From positions 27,273 to 91,272 of the forward strand of contig NZ_JADI01000008.1 of the NCBI RefSeq assembly GCF_000518305.1: a stretch of 64,000 nt of DNA, read 5' to 3'. Origin of the DNA: Mycoplasma imitans ATCC 51306. GTDB lineage: Bacteria; Bacillota_I; Bacilli_A; Mycoplasmatales; Mycoplasmoidaceae. The position numbers and the translations under genes are program-made. This document shows positions 1 through 10,887 of the stretch, in pieces; the stretch's first letter is position 1; each line of letters starts with the position of its first letter. Below the pieces are notes generated by a model, which was given only the letters and a program-made list of their open reading frames with translations, did no database searches and was not told the DNA's origin.

Positions 1-48
1 TAAATGTCCCTGACTGTTTATCAAGCTGATATATATATATATATATAG

Positions 49-1572
49 ATGAAGCCAAAAAGTCTAAAGAAATATAAGAAAGCCTTAATTTGAATCTTCT
101 CAGCAGTTGGGATAATTTCTGTCCTTCTAGGTGGAATTATCTATACTTCTGTTAAGATTTCATCTTCACAATTTAATAAGCAAATTAGTAATCCGATTGA
201 AGTTCCAAAAAGAAATAATACGCTTATAGGTTTTCAAACGCTTGCAAGATTCAAAATCGAAAATTTAGACTTCGAATTACAAAAAAACATTTACAGTCAA
301 AATGAAAATGCATTAGTTAATAAAGCAGCTGTTGTACAAGACAATTCAATCATTAATCATGACGGCGAACCTACTGGTCAAAATGAACGCCAAGTGCCAG
401 CTCCTGTTAAGATTCTAGCTAAAGAACAAACTGGCCATACTAGTGATTTTATCTCTGGTTATACTGATAACAACAGTTATTACCAATCACCATTTTATTA
501 CAATGATCGAGTGTTTATGCCGATCTTAGATTCACATAGCATTTATTTAAAAAATGAACGAACTTCTAAAGAAATTGGTTTAGATAGTTACGAAGGTTGA
601 GATAAAATTGGGTACAGTACTATTAATAGTCGTGTTAGCTTTGTTCAATATCGAGCTACAGATCAATTAATAGCTAAATTTAACCCATCTAATAAGCAAA
701 TTTTTGCGATGATGATTAATCTGTATCAAGCAGATCCAGCAGTAATCAACAACACACTTAGGAATTATTTACCCGATTTTGTAATCTTGTCTAATGCTGA
801 TAATCAGATTATCAAGCGATTGGTCTTTCCTTCATCAGTTAAAAAGTTAACGATTAAATCAAACTTACTTGATCGTTTTGATTTTAGTTTGGCAAATTCT
901 AATATTCAAGAGTTAGAACTATACACACCAAACCTAACTGAATACAATCCGTTAGCCTTAAATCCAGATACGCACTTAATTTTTGATACTGCTTATTCTA
1001 AGCCGTTTACATCAATTAATTTATATGGTGCTAAATTAACAACTCAAGAAACGCAAGAGGCATTTAATGATATTTTTGTAAGACGTTATTACGAACGTTA
1101 TTTGCAAGGGGCTTTTGTAGGTGGGTATATTAGTTTATTAGATTTATCTAATACTGGAATTAACTCAGTCAACGATTATGTTGTTAAAAACATTAATCCT
1201 GCTTATAGTAGTTACACTTTAAGTGTTACTTACAATCCAGGTGATCCTGGTCAAATCTCAATTTTAAGAACAACAACTTCAATTCCATCAGAAACACAGC
1301 CAACAAACCCATCAAACAATACACCATCTCAACCAACTGACCCAAATATTACTACTCAGATTGATGCTAAAGAAAAAGATTTGAAATTAGTAGTTTCATC
1401 TACGATTCAAGTCGATACTCAGGTTGTAATCAATGTTGTTGGAAAATACCTATTAAACAACCCTAGAGTTAATAATGTTGACATCTCTAGAATTCAATTA
1501 AAATCTGGTACTTTAGTAGATATTGCTAACAATTTTAAAACCAAAATGAGTTATTTAAACGTCTCAGTTTAG
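49..1572 (+). CDS. Immunoglobulin-blocking virulence protein (Protein M / IbpM family)
   Basis: 507-aa membrane-anchored surface protein. A basic N-terminus is followed by one hydrophobic segment (about residues 12-35), then an extracellular region. Recognised from remembered M. genitalium MG281 (Protein M): a YYQS then NDRVFMPIL block near residues 145-160, a PSSVKKL strand, the block NPLALNPDTHLIFD followed by SKPFTSI, and ERYLQGAFVGGYI, in the same order as in Protein M. Protein M binds conserved parts of antibody light chains and blocks antigen binding. The C-terminal arm has a Pro/Thr/Asn-rich linker (about residues 415-445) and then a short helical domain. It is somewhat shorter than MG281 (556 aa as I remember it). 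In-frame TGA (Trp) occurs, for example at 598. ATG 49 is the first start giving the TM segment. Family assignment is confident; antibody binding here is inferred. Confidence 0.85.
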
Positions 1573-1644
1573 ACTTGGAATTTTTTGGTTTGACTTTAAT
1601 AATAATAATTGAATTATATTAACTGTTAATTTGGTCGATTCTTT

Positions 1645-1650
1645 TATAAT
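1645..1650 (+). promoter_or_regulatory. -10 box of the importer operon
   Basis: TATAAT lies only 12 bases before ATG 1663, so the transcript would carry a leader of about 6 nt or be nearly leaderless. No convincing -35 box at normal spacing. Confidence 0.5.
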
Positions 1651-1662
1651 TCAATTGTAATT

Positions 1663-3480
1663 ATGAAGCTAATCAAAAAATTATCATTTGCACTACTAAC
1701 AGCAGGGTTATCTGGAGTAGTAGTTACATCATGTGGATCATTTAATAATCCAAATAATAAACCTGAAAAAACAGTTTTGTTTCAAAGCGCGCAAAACAGT
1801 AGTTTTCCTTTAGATCGTTTGATGCAATCTCTTGTTGATACGTATAATAATGAACATAAAAACGATTCAGATTTTTTAAAGGTTGTGTATCAAAACTCTG
1901 ATATTAATCATTCAACATCAGAATTCAATTTAGCAAACTCGGTCATTAATAAAATTAAAAGTAACGCAGATAATATTCCTAACATTATTTTAAGCAGTTT
2001 ATCAGCTTCTTATTTAATTAATCAATTTGAACGGTTATTAGATGTAACAACTGATAATTTCTTTGCTTCAAAGCCTTTTATTAATCAGGTCAATGAAGTA
2101 ACTAAAAATATCATTGGTGCTAATCACATAACACAAAACGCATTACCATTTGATTTAACTGATTTAGATGCACTTTATTTCAATAAACCAGTGATGAAAA
2201 AGTTGTTTGCTTTATTCAAACTGGGTGGTGGAACGGTTGATGAAAATTCAAAGATTTTCAATAATTTAAAAACAGAAACTACATTACCAGCTGATAATTT
2301 CTGGTCTACATTAACCGTAAAAAGTAATGAAGTTTATAATGGTCAAACAATTAATGATCAAACATTTGATAATTTAGAATCAATCTTTAAGTTTACTAAA
2401 TTGTTATATAGTGGTTTGAATCTAACTAACCTTACTCCAGCGTCTGATAAATCTATTTTCGAGATTGATTATGATCGTAATGTCTTAACAAAATACTTAT
2501 GAAATAAATTGGGAAACAGTGAAAATGATTTCTTATGAACGTTAAAAGCTGATCCTAATGATCCTAAAGATTTTGCGGTAAATTTTGATAATTTATCAAA
2601 GGAATCAACAATTAAAGCAACCAAAGATGCAATTCAATTTTGATATGACAATATTAAAGTAACTAGAACATCAACTAATAAAGATATTCGCTCAATCAAA
2701 TTAAATAATAGTGGGCGATATGGTTTTAGTTTTAATGATATTAGAAATAACAATGCTGCATTTGCTTTAGGTCCTACTGTAACTTTAGGACAGGCAACAA
2801 TATCAAAATATACAATCGATACATTTATTGATAAAACTAACAAAACTGATGAACAAATAATCCAAGAAGCAGAACAAAAATTTGTTCATCCAGATGATGT
2901 TTATTGATCTGACCAACTTACTAAAATGGATAGTAGCTATAAACATTCATACATAATCGGTGGATCTTATTTAGTTCCAATTTCTTCAAGTGATCAAGCA
3001 GTTAATAAAGCTACAATAAACTTTTTGAAGTATTTATATTCAAGCAAAAATGCTGCTACTAACAACTCTAAGCCAGTTATTGAAAAAATTGAAGATGGTA
3101 GCGGATATTTCGTTCCGTTAAAAAACAATTTTTCTGAAGTGATAAATTCTCAAAGACAAGATCAGTTAGGTGAGCTAGCTAAACAATACAATTTTTCAAT
3201 GTTGGATATGACTAGAAAAGTTTTTGTATATAAGAATAAACCAGAAGAGTGAGATAGTTATTACTTTACTCAAGCTGGTTTAATAACTAGAAATGGGCTA
3301 GACAGTTTTTTAAAGAATAGTGAAAACTATTCGTTAGTTGATGCAAAAAACGATAGTAAAACTGCAGCAATCTTTAAATTAATAAGTGATAACGTTTTAA
3401 ATTCAGCAGTATATAACTCAAAAGTTAAAACACCAGATGAAATTATGAGTTTGATTGCTCAGGAATTAGATAATAAGTAA
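1663..3480 (+). CDS. Lipoprotein, probable substrate-binding component of ABC importer
   Basis: 605-aa lipoprotein. Residues 1-23 form a signal peptide with a lipobox ending VTSC, lipidated Cys24. The body is soluble and rich in Asn, Lys and Ser, with a periplasmic-binding-protein-like character (AQNSSFPLDRLMQSLVDTYN near the start; a DALYFNKPVMKKL stretch typical of extracellular solute-binding family 1). The gene is followed after 25 bp by an ABC ATPase and two MalF/MalG-type permeases, which supports the role. In M. genitalium a comparable block (MG187-MG189) was annotated as ugp-like, but the substrate is not established. Sugar or glycerophosphodiester transport is an inference from the neighbours. 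Confidence 0.75.
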
Positions 3481-3505
3481 ACAATATAAAAATTGGTAAG
3501 TAAAA

Positions 3506-4654
3506 GTGTCTAATACGATTCTAAAGATTGAAAACCTTAATGTCTCTTATAATAAAAAAGTTGTCCTTACTGATATAAATGCTGACATTTATGAGGGTGA
3601 GTTGGTTTCTATTTTGGGACCAAGTGGTTGTGGTAAAACCACACTATTAGGCGCTATAGCAGGATTTATCAAGCCTCAAAAAGGATCAATTAAGTTTTCT
3701 GGTTTTAGCAATAACGCTGATATCGAATTGGGTTTTGTTTTTCAAAACTCAATTTTATATGATGAAATCAGTGTTTATAAAAATATTTACTTATCACTAA
3801 TAAATTCATTTAATCAATATTATTTAATCTATTTAGATTGTTATTTACAAACTAAAGTGATTGATCAAAAACAATATGATGAATTAAAATCATTATTAAA
3901 ATTATCACTAAATAATAAAAAAGAAAAAAGACAGTTTAGATTTAAATTGTTTTTAATCAATTTTGCGCTGTTTTTTAAAAGAAATAAGACTTATTTTGAT
4001 TTTTTAAAAGCTTTAAAATCAGCAATAAAAAACAGAATTAATGAAGTTGCTAATAAACTAAATATTAAAGATATTTTACACATGAAAGCAGCCAATTTAT
4101 CGGGCGGTCAAAGACAGCGTGTTGCAATAGCTAAATCATTGATAAAACATGTTAAATTAATCCTATTAGATGAACCGTTCGCTTCATTAGATGCTAAGAT
4201 TAAAGAAAGTTCAAGAGATTGGTTAAGAAAAATTCAAAAAGACTTCGGAATTTCAATGATTTTAGTAACTCATGATCAAAACGATGCGATGTTAATTAGT
4301 GATAGAGTTATGTTTATCCACAATAATACAATTGCTCAATTTGATAAGCCAGAAATCATTTATAATTCACCAATTAATTTAGCTACTGCTAAATTTGTTG
4401 GTTTTCCTGAGATTATTAAATTAGCTAATTCTAAAAATAAATACATTAGACCTAGCAAATTAAAGATTGAAAAAGATAAAGATTCATTACTAAAAATCAC
4501 TAATATTCAAAGTATGGGATCACAGGATATTATTGAATTTTCATCTGATCATCTTGAAGGTTTATCAAAAGTAATTGTTAAAGCTAACGAATTTAATTTA
4601 AATGATCATATCAAGATATCATTTGATGAAAAGGATGTGATGACATTAGAATAG
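3506..4654 (+). CDS. ABC importer ATP-binding protein (UgpC/MalK-like, with insertion)
   Basis: 382 aa, GTG start. Walker A GPSGCGKTT (residues about 35-43), Q-loop in LGFVFQNS, signature LSGGQRQRVAIAKSL, Walker B LILLDEPFASLD and H-loop LVTHD are all intact, so it should hydrolyse ATP for the importer encoded on both sides. Unusual: about 80 residues of Lys/Phe/Leu-rich sequence separate the Q-loop from the signature helix (roughly residues 95-190), where MalK-type ATPases have a short helical segment. The M. genitalium MG187 protein is, as I recall, similarly enlarged. A short regulatory-like C-terminal domain follows the nucleotide-binding domain. It ends 2 bp before the first permease. 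Confidence 0.9.
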   Translation: MSNTILKIENLNVSYNKKVVLTDINADIYEGELVSILGPSGCGKTTLLGAIAGFIKPQKGSIKFSGFSNNADIELGFVFQNSILYDEISVYKNIYLSLINSFNQYYLIYLDCYLQTKVIDQKQYDELKSLLKLSLNNKKEKRQFRFKLFLINFALFFKRNKTYFDFLKALKSAIKNRINEVANKLNIKDILHMKAANLSGGQRQRVAIAKSLIKHVKLILLDEPFASLDAKIKESSRDWLRKIQKDFGISMILVTHDQNDAMLISDRVMFIHNNTIAQFDKPEIIYNSPINLATAKFVGFPEIIKLANSKNKYIRPSKLKIEKDKDSLLKITNIQSMGSQDIIEFSSDHLEGLSKVIVKANEFNLNDHIKISFDEKDVMTLE

Positions 4655-4656
4655 TT

Positions 4657-5628
4657 ATGCTGCTTGATAAATTTAATAAAAGTAAGACAAAAATTAAGAG
4701 CAATACAATCGGATTATTTTTATTAATTCCGATTATTTTACTTTTAATTTTATTTACGTTTTTACCGATTGTTTTATCATTTATCGAGTCATTCAAGGTG
4801 TATGCTAAACACAGCATGATTAACTACAATTTTGGTTTTGAAAACTTTACTAATTTAGTTTCAGATACTGAATTTAAAGATGCATTTTTAAACACTAATT
4901 TGATGATTTTTCTAGGTACACCTTTAGTGATTGTTTTAGCTTTTATTTTTTCACTAATTTTTTGTGAAATATCATCAAAAATCTTTAAGAATATTGCTGT
5001 TGTATGTTTATTTTCACAATTCTTTACTTCAGCGTTCGCTGTGGGGATTTCATTCATCTACTTTTTTAGTACAAACAACGATGGTTTTAATAGGTTGTTT
5101 CATACTAGAATTAGGTTTACAAATGACTTTGAAGGTAGAACAATTTTAATCGTTTATTTTATTTATTATGTGTGAAGATTACTACCATTTAATGTAGTAA
5201 TGATTAGTTTCAGTTTTTCAAATTCGCTAGAAAAATATAATCGAATTATTAAGATTGATCGTATTAAATTTTGACATAAAGTTTGATATGTTTATTTAAA
5301 AAACTTTAATACAGTTTTTTGATTGCTTTTATACGTTAATTTTGCTAATGCTGGATTGTTTTATCCTGGAGCGATCGTGAATGCCAATTTGCGTCTAACA
5401 AAAGGTAATACGTTAGCAAGTTATTTATACGATCATATTAATCCAAACGAGAATTCATCAGCCCAGCTAAATTACTCATTAGCAGCAGCTGCTAATATTG
5501 TAATCATTGCTTATTTATCACTATTATCAATTAGTTTTTTGATAATTAAAAGATTAAAGTTTAATCGATTGTTTAACAAGATTAGAAAAGTTATGAGTAA
5601 GAAGGGAGAGAATTATGAAAATATTTAA
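4657..5628 (+). CDS. ABC importer permease (MalF/UgpA-like)
   Basis: 323-aa polytopic membrane protein. The first TM segment (about residues 14-38) is followed by a short loop and five more hydrophobic stretches. The cytoplasmic EAA-loop region is recognisable as NSLEKYNRIIKIDRIKFWHKVWYVYL around residues 190-215, in the position where MalF-class permeases contact the ATPase. It needs TGA read as Trp several times. Its last 14 bases overlap the second permease, indicating translational coupling. Forms the heterodimeric channel with the next gene product. Confidence 0.85.
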
Positions 5629-6454
5629 AAATATAATTTTCACCTTAATAATCGTCGCGTTAATCATAATTGTTTTATTCCCTTTATATTACTTGATTGT
5701 ACTGTCTTTAACCTCTAACAATCAGATTACTAGTGGGATTACAAGATTATTACCAGATGGTTTTCATTACAGAAACTATTCAGGATTAATTAACGAGCAA
5801 TTTGCTTTATCATTTTTATTAACATTCCTATCAGTTTTAATTCTAATTGTTCTTAAGTTAACTGCTACGTTACTAGCCGCTTTTGGATTAAATAAAGTTA
5901 CTGATAAATTTAGGAAAATTTTATTCTTATTTTTTTTAATAACTTCATTTATTCCTGAAATTTCAATTTATCTTTATTTGTTTAGTACACTGAACCAATT
6001 TAGATTCATTAGCACAAACTCCCTAGCTTTTGTTTTAGGTTTACCAATCTTATTCTCATTTTTTATGTTGATGTTGTTTTATAATGCAATCAATAAAGAA
6101 TATCAACTAAGAAGAAACTTAATGCGAATTGATCGGATTAAACCCCTACAGGCATTTTGATACGTTTATTTACCTAAATTAAAGGTACCAATCTATCTAT
6201 TAATTATCTTTACTACAATCGAAGCATGAAACTCATTTTTATGACCACAACTAATATTATCAGGTCGAGTTTATGAAAATAATACGCCAATTAATACGAT
6301 CAGTACATGGTTTTTAAAATTAGGCTTTGTTGACAGACTAGATCTAATTAATGTTAGAGCAGCTGGAGCATTTATCTCGACTTTGATTCCATTATCAATC
6401 TACATAATTTGTTCAAGAATTATTAATAAAAGAATGTACAAAATGGTAGGTTAA
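5615..6454 (+). CDS. ABC importer permease (MalG/UgpE-like)
   Basis: 279-aa polytopic inner-membrane permease, second half of the channel. N-terminal TM from about residue 5 to 28, then the LTSNNQITSG loop typical of MalG-type proteins and four or five more hydrophobic helices. The EAA-like loop reads RRNLMRIDRIKPLQAFWYVYLPKLKVP around residues 165-190. ATG 5615 overlaps the end of the preceding permease. It is the last gene of the importer operon and is followed at once by a terminator. Confidence 0.85.
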
Positions 6455-6489
6455 AAAAATCGCATATGACTAATCTTATGCGATTTTTA
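6455..6489. terminator. Bidirectional intrinsic terminator
   Basis: Stem AAAAATCGCATA / TATGCGATTTTT with loop TGACTAATCT. T-runs lie on both strands, so it can end the plus-strand importer operon and the minus-strand flavoprotein operon. Confidence 0.8.
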
Positions 6490-6501
6490 GTAACTAAATA
6501 A

Positions 6502-7008
6502 TTAATTATCCTTAACGCTGTTAAGAAATTCTTGAATTTCTTTATCTCGATCTTGGTTTAGTTCATACTCTCCAAAGCCATATGAACCTACTACTTCAGC
6601 ACCAAAAAAAGTTAAAACATCAGTTAAGATCGCTCTTACCATTGGTGCACCTTTAGCTCCAGGTGTTGCTGCAACAATATAAGCTTTTTTATTGCTTAAT
6701 CATTTCTTATTAATTGAAAGTCAATCTAATATGTTTTTAGCAAAAGCCGGGATATAACCATTAATTTCAGGGGTTACAAAGATCATCTTTTCATATGGTA
6801 ATAATTTTTCATTAAGTTCGTTGATCTTATCAGGAACTTCATGAGCGGTATCACTTGAAATGTAATCGACATGATAATCAGCTAGATTAACAAAATCAAA
6901 AGAACCTAATTTAGCAATCTTAGTTGCTAGTTCGTAATTAATTGATTTGCTAACGTGACTGTTAGAACAAGATAAAACGATAGTGTTATTTTTCATATTA
7001 CTAATCAT
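6502..7008 (-). CDS. NAD(P)H-dependent FMN reductase-like flavoprotein
   Basis: 168-aa flavodoxin-fold protein of the NADPH-dependent FMN reductase/azoreductase superfamily. Beta-1 and the phosphate-binding loop read TIVLSCSNSHVSKS (about residues 9-22). The segment [20 protein letters not shown] is the usual FMN-contact loop before a conserved Trp (TGA-encoded). Then KAYIVAATPGAKGAP corresponds to the next strand and flavin-binding loop. It probably transfers electrons from NAD(P)H to FMN-dependent or quinone acceptors; the physiological substrate is unknown. Start 7008 overlaps the stop of the upstream small gene in ATGATTAG; ATG 6996 is an alternative. It is the last gene of the PHP-ATPase operon, and whether it shares its function is unknown. 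Confidence 0.8.
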
Positions 7009-7366
7009 TAAATTCAGAAAAATGTTTTCTGTTTATTTCACTAAAATCTTTTTCAAGTTGGTCGCGAATTTCTTTGTACTGTTCTTTGTAACTCTCAACA
7101 AACCTGTTGAATACATCATAAAGCGTTCTAAAAATAATATCTGATTGTTGCTCCTCATCAAGAGGTGATACCTCTAAATGAAAATTAGAATCATTATTTC
7201 AATCTTGTTTAATGTAACTTGCTAATTTAACTAAACCGTCGTCAAAATTAGGTCTTTCACTTTTTTCTGAAAAAACAAAATTGACATTCTCACGATTATG
7301 TTTATCATCACTAATCAAGTTTACATGATAATCATTATCAACTTTTTTAAATACTAGTTTATTCAT
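7001..7366 (-). CDS. Small acidic protein of the PHP-ATPase operon
   Basis: 121-aa protein, begins MNKLVFKKVDNDYHVN and ends KHFSEFND. It is acidic and predicted helical in its C-terminal half (FNRFVESYKEQYKEIRDQLEKD). No family is recognised and no TM or signal is seen. It becomes visible only when TGA (after IKQD) is read as Trp. Its ATG overlaps the ATPase stop (ATGAATAA), and its stop overlaps the flavoprotein start, so it is translationally coupled to both. Likely a partner of the ATPase, by position only. Confidence 0.7.
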
Positions 7367-9062
7367 TGTTATTGTCATCTCCGTTTTGTTTTATAAGAAT
7401 TTTGTGTCGTTTTTTAAATGCTTGAATACCACCTTCAAGATAGTGAGCTGAAGGGTTTTCATTAACTATTTCATCTTCAATGATATCTAACTGTTCGCCT
7501 AAATTTGATTGGCGATAAGAATTTTTAATATCGTTAGTTCTAAACGAACATACTGTTGTTGTGCTTGGATTGGTTAAGATTCCTGTGTTAGAGTTATGAG
7601 TAACGATAAATAATTGCTTAATATATGGGTTCTTTTCAATCTCTGGAATCAATGTTTTTGCAATAGTGTAACTATCAATATTATCTTCTGGTTGATCCAG
7701 GAATAAGATTGGTGATTTACAATTTCTGATTACGCGACTTACACCATAACTTGATCTAGTTCCTAACGATAGTTTTTCATAATTGGAACCATCTAATAAA
7801 ACAGTTACTTTATTTTTTAATGCTTTTTGAAAATGCTCTTTTAATTTTTCTAATAGCGGATCGTCATGCTCTTTTTCATATATATCATTCTTAAATGAAT
7901 TATCTTCTAAAAAACGATTTAGTCAATTTTTTTTGTTGGTAAGATCAGTACCACTAGGTGTGTATAAAAACTTTTTTAAAAATTCGTATAATGGTGTACC
8001 ATCTTCGCTTGTTCTAAGCAAATCGTATTTGATGTTAATTTCATACCTGATATCGGGATCTATTTTACTTTCGCCTTTATTGCTAATTGGAATTTGTGAA
8101 AACTTCTCATCTAAGAAATTATCAAAGTAAGCAAAATTTGTTGCAATTGATTTTGCAATATTTTCAAAGTAATTTTTTAAGCTAGCACTAAAAGACGCAA
8201 TTCTACGATCGGTATCTTGTGATTCTTGCAATCGTTTAGTGTAATATTCATTTGTTAATTTAGCAGCTTTATACTTAACATTATCTAATGATCTTTCAGT
8301 AATTGAACTAGCATGCAATCTCAGTAGTGTTAATACAGCATCAGAAATTTTTTGATATTCTTCTGAACTTATAAATTCAATTTCATTAAACTCATTGTTA
8401 TATTTTTTTATCTTGTATAGATAAATTTTTAAATGATTATATAGTTCGCTGTGACGCTCAATAAAAGCATCATTTAGTCTTTGTTTTTTTGTATTTAATG
8501 AACTGTGTAATAATTTCTGAATTTGCTCTAATAAATGTTTATTTTTAACATTTTTCAGTTTAAACAGATCATTTATATTAAACTCATGTAATGCTTTAAA
8601 ACTTTCGCTAGTATCATAAAAAGATGTAAAGTAACCTTTAAAAAATTTTTTTAAATCTTCTGCGGCAAATTTGCAACTTTCTAGTAAGAATTTTTGCTTT
8701 TCTTTTTCAAAATTTTTAGCAGTATCTAATTGAGTTTTAATTCGATCATTCTGAACGACAATATCATCTCTATGTTCAGTTATGGTATATTTAGTTCTTT
8801 TGTCTTTTCAAAGCTTTGTATCGTTATTTGAATATACGATCTTATCAATATTAAAACCAAAAACTTTAGCGGTATCTTCTATATCTTTATCATCATTACT
8901 ATAATTAGCATGCATCGCGTAGAGAATTTTTAATAACGACGATTTTCCACCACCCTTAGTGCCAATAATCACATTAACACCGGGTTTGAAATTTAATATA
9001 TGTTCACCAGAACTATTACTTAAAACAAGTTGTTTAATGTATTTCTTATCGTTTTCAACCAT
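7359..9062 (-). CDS. SMC/RecF-like ABC-type ATPase, partner of PHP protein
   Basis: 567-aa soluble ATPase. Walker A is IGTKGGGKSSLLK (about residues 33-45), preceded by the FKPGVNVIIG strand typical of RecF/RecN/SMC heads. The middle (about residues 95-400) is Lys/Glu-rich and helical, likely a short coiled coil. The signature-like motif is LSLGTRSSYG, followed by Walker B ILFLDQPEDNID (Asp456, Glu459) and the switch IVTHN. The spaced head halves and the DQPEDN D-loop match overcoming-lysogenization/TrlF-like ATPases rather than transporters. The PHP gene is 59 bp upstream. TrlF-family proteins as I know them fuse PHP and this ATPase type in one chain; here they are separate. Function in DNA/RNA defence is inferred, not shown. 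Confidence 0.8.
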
Positions 9063-9082
9063 ACCTAATAATCCTTATTACC

Positions 9083-9106
9083 ATAATAATAGTCAACTAT
9101 TATTAT
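9083..9106. promoter_or_regulatory. Hairpin between PHP and ATPase genes
   Basis: Perfect 10-bp inverted repeat ATAATAATAG / CTATTATTAT with a 4-base loop in the 59-bp gap. On the minus strand it contains TTGACT, which with GATTAT 17 bases on could be an internal promoter. Role uncertain. Confidence 0.35.
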
Positions 9107-9121
9107 AATACATCATCGTTA

Positions 9122-9817
9122 TTACAAATATAGTTTTGTTTTTAAATCTTCAAAAGTTATTAACTGATCTTTTGCAATATTAATTTTTGTTTTTGATGCT
9201 TTCTCATCATAGTCTTTAATATCATGGCAATCACTAAAAAATACTTGCTGATAATCAACACCTAAACGTTGTTTAATTGCGTTTGCTAAGCGACTTTCGT
9301 TTCCTTTTGCTACCTCAACATATTTAACATATTGAAGAACGTTTTCAATGTCTTCATATGAACATTTACCTGATTTGCCAACATCGGGTATAATGAAAAA
9401 ATCAAAGTTGGCTTCTTTAAATGATTTAACTAATAAATTAATATCAACACCGATATTACGATTTTGTAAGCGTCTTACTAATAAATTTAATTCTCATAAC
9501 CGATCTTTAGCAAGATTATTGTTAAAAATAAAGTTGCAATCTGCTTTATTATTAGTTGATTTAATCCGAAATTCTACGCCTGGAAAGATCGCAATTTTGC
9601 GATCATCAATCCGATCAATCATACTTTTTAGATCAAGATAAAAGTCATAGCTAAAAACATCGTGATCGGTAAAACTAAATGCACCAACATTATTTTGTTT
9701 CAAAACGCTTAAATATCGATCAGTACTATAAGGGTTCTTGGGTACTTGTTTTTCGCCTATTTGTCGAGAATGGTGGCTATGAATATGTAAATCTACTAGT
9801 TGATAATTATTTTCCAT
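9122..9817 (-). CDS. PHP-domain metal-dependent phosphoesterase
   Basis: 231 aa, PHP (polymerase and histidinol phosphatase) domain over the whole length. All metal-binding motifs are visible: DLHIHSHHS (His11, His13), FTDHD (Asp51, His52), FPGVEF (Glu82) and SDCHD near residue 205. The catalytic site therefore looks intact and the expected activity is phosphoester hydrolysis, possibly of nucleic acid. It is the first gene of an operon with an SMC-like ATPase, a small acidic protein and a flavoprotein. The family also includes stand-alone 3',5'-nucleotide phosphatases (YciV/TrpH), but the partner ATPase favours a TrlF-like pair. Translation needs TGA as Trp at 9494. Confidence 0.85.
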
Positions 9818-9901
9818 GGTTGATTAAAAAAAAGAAAAAAATTAATAAGTTAATACCTATTAATTCTTATAAAGTTGTTAGATTATTAAATAAACTGAAG
9901 T

Positions 9902-10795
9902 TTATTTTAATAAGAATTGGTTAATAAATTTAGCAACGCCAAGGTTTTCGCAGTTATCAGCTTGGTACTTAGCAAAAGTTTTGTAAACGTCTTTAGCGTT
10001 ATTTACAGCAACACTAAGATTTGATCATTTAAATAGATCAACGTCGTTATGATTGTCTCCAAAACAAACAGTGTTATCTTTGGTAATCTTATTGTTAAAG
10101 TTGTTTTTAACTCAGAAGATACCACTAGCCTTAGATTCATTGGGACGAACTACAACGTCTTGTTTGTACTTGGTAACAGTTACATCACCATAATTATTTA
10201 GATCAATAAAGAAGTCAATCTCGCGTTGTGTTAATGGTTTTAATGCAATGGGTTTGGTGCTTACTGTAATTGCAGTAATTTGGTCGTTATAAAAACTACT
10301 AACCTTAGATAGATCAATATGTCTTAATTTAAACATCTCATTAGGATATTTCTCATTAAAGAATTCATCTTGTAATGTTCATCAAGATTTGTTCTTAGAT
10401 ACATAAACTCCAAACGGAGTGTTAATGCTATATGAGATGTTTTTAAACTTCTTAGCTAAAACAATCAAGCGATCAACGACTGATTTTTCAACATAAGAAG
10501 CTTTAACACACTTATTGTTAATATAAACACAAGCTCCATCATCAGTTATCGTAGGTAAATTAAACATATTAGTTTTACTTAATAGTGGATACACCTTACG
10601 ATAATCTCTTCCAGTTGCAATTCCAGTATTAATTCCTTGTTGAATTAATTTTTGAAAAGCTTCAACAACTTCATTAGGAACATCAAACAGATCTTTGTAT
10701 TGTTGGCCCTTGTATAAAAACTTAGCATCCTTTTTAGATGTAATGATCGTATCGTCTAAATCAGTATAAACGAATTTGGTATTTCTTAAACTCAT
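9902..10795 (-). CDS. Cof-type HAD-superfamily hydrolase
   Basis: 297 aa, class IIB (Cof) HAD phosphatase. Motif I is FVYTDLDDTI (nucleophile Asp12, acid Asp14), motif II is GIATGRDYRKV (Thr in TGR), and the motif IV region is CFGDNHNDVDLF near residue 245. The large cap between motifs II and III is consistent with phosphosugar or flavin-phosphate substrates, but specificity cannot be read from the sequence. Mycoplasmas carry several paralogues. It stands alone between the PHP operon and a divergent surface-protein gene; ATG 10795 is the only good start. Confidence 0.88.
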
Positions 10796-10878
10796 ATTTT
10801 AAACATTAATATAATTTTAAAATATCTAAAAGCAATAATATTTAAATTTAAAATTAATAATAGTAATAATAATATAAA

Positions 10879-10884
10879 TATAAT
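10879..10884 (+). promoter_or_regulatory. -10 box for leaderless surface-protein gene
   Basis: TATAAT ends 3 bases before the TTG-TTG start of the next gene. A transcript starting at about 10890 would be leaderless, with no room for a ribosome binding site. Confidence 0.45.
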
Positions 10885-10887
10885 AGC

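Noticed and set aside
31..47. TA dinucleotide run at the window start
   Set aside because: Short simple repeat (about 8 units) just before the Protein M-like start; could be a phase-variable promoter spacer, but too short and at the window edge to support.
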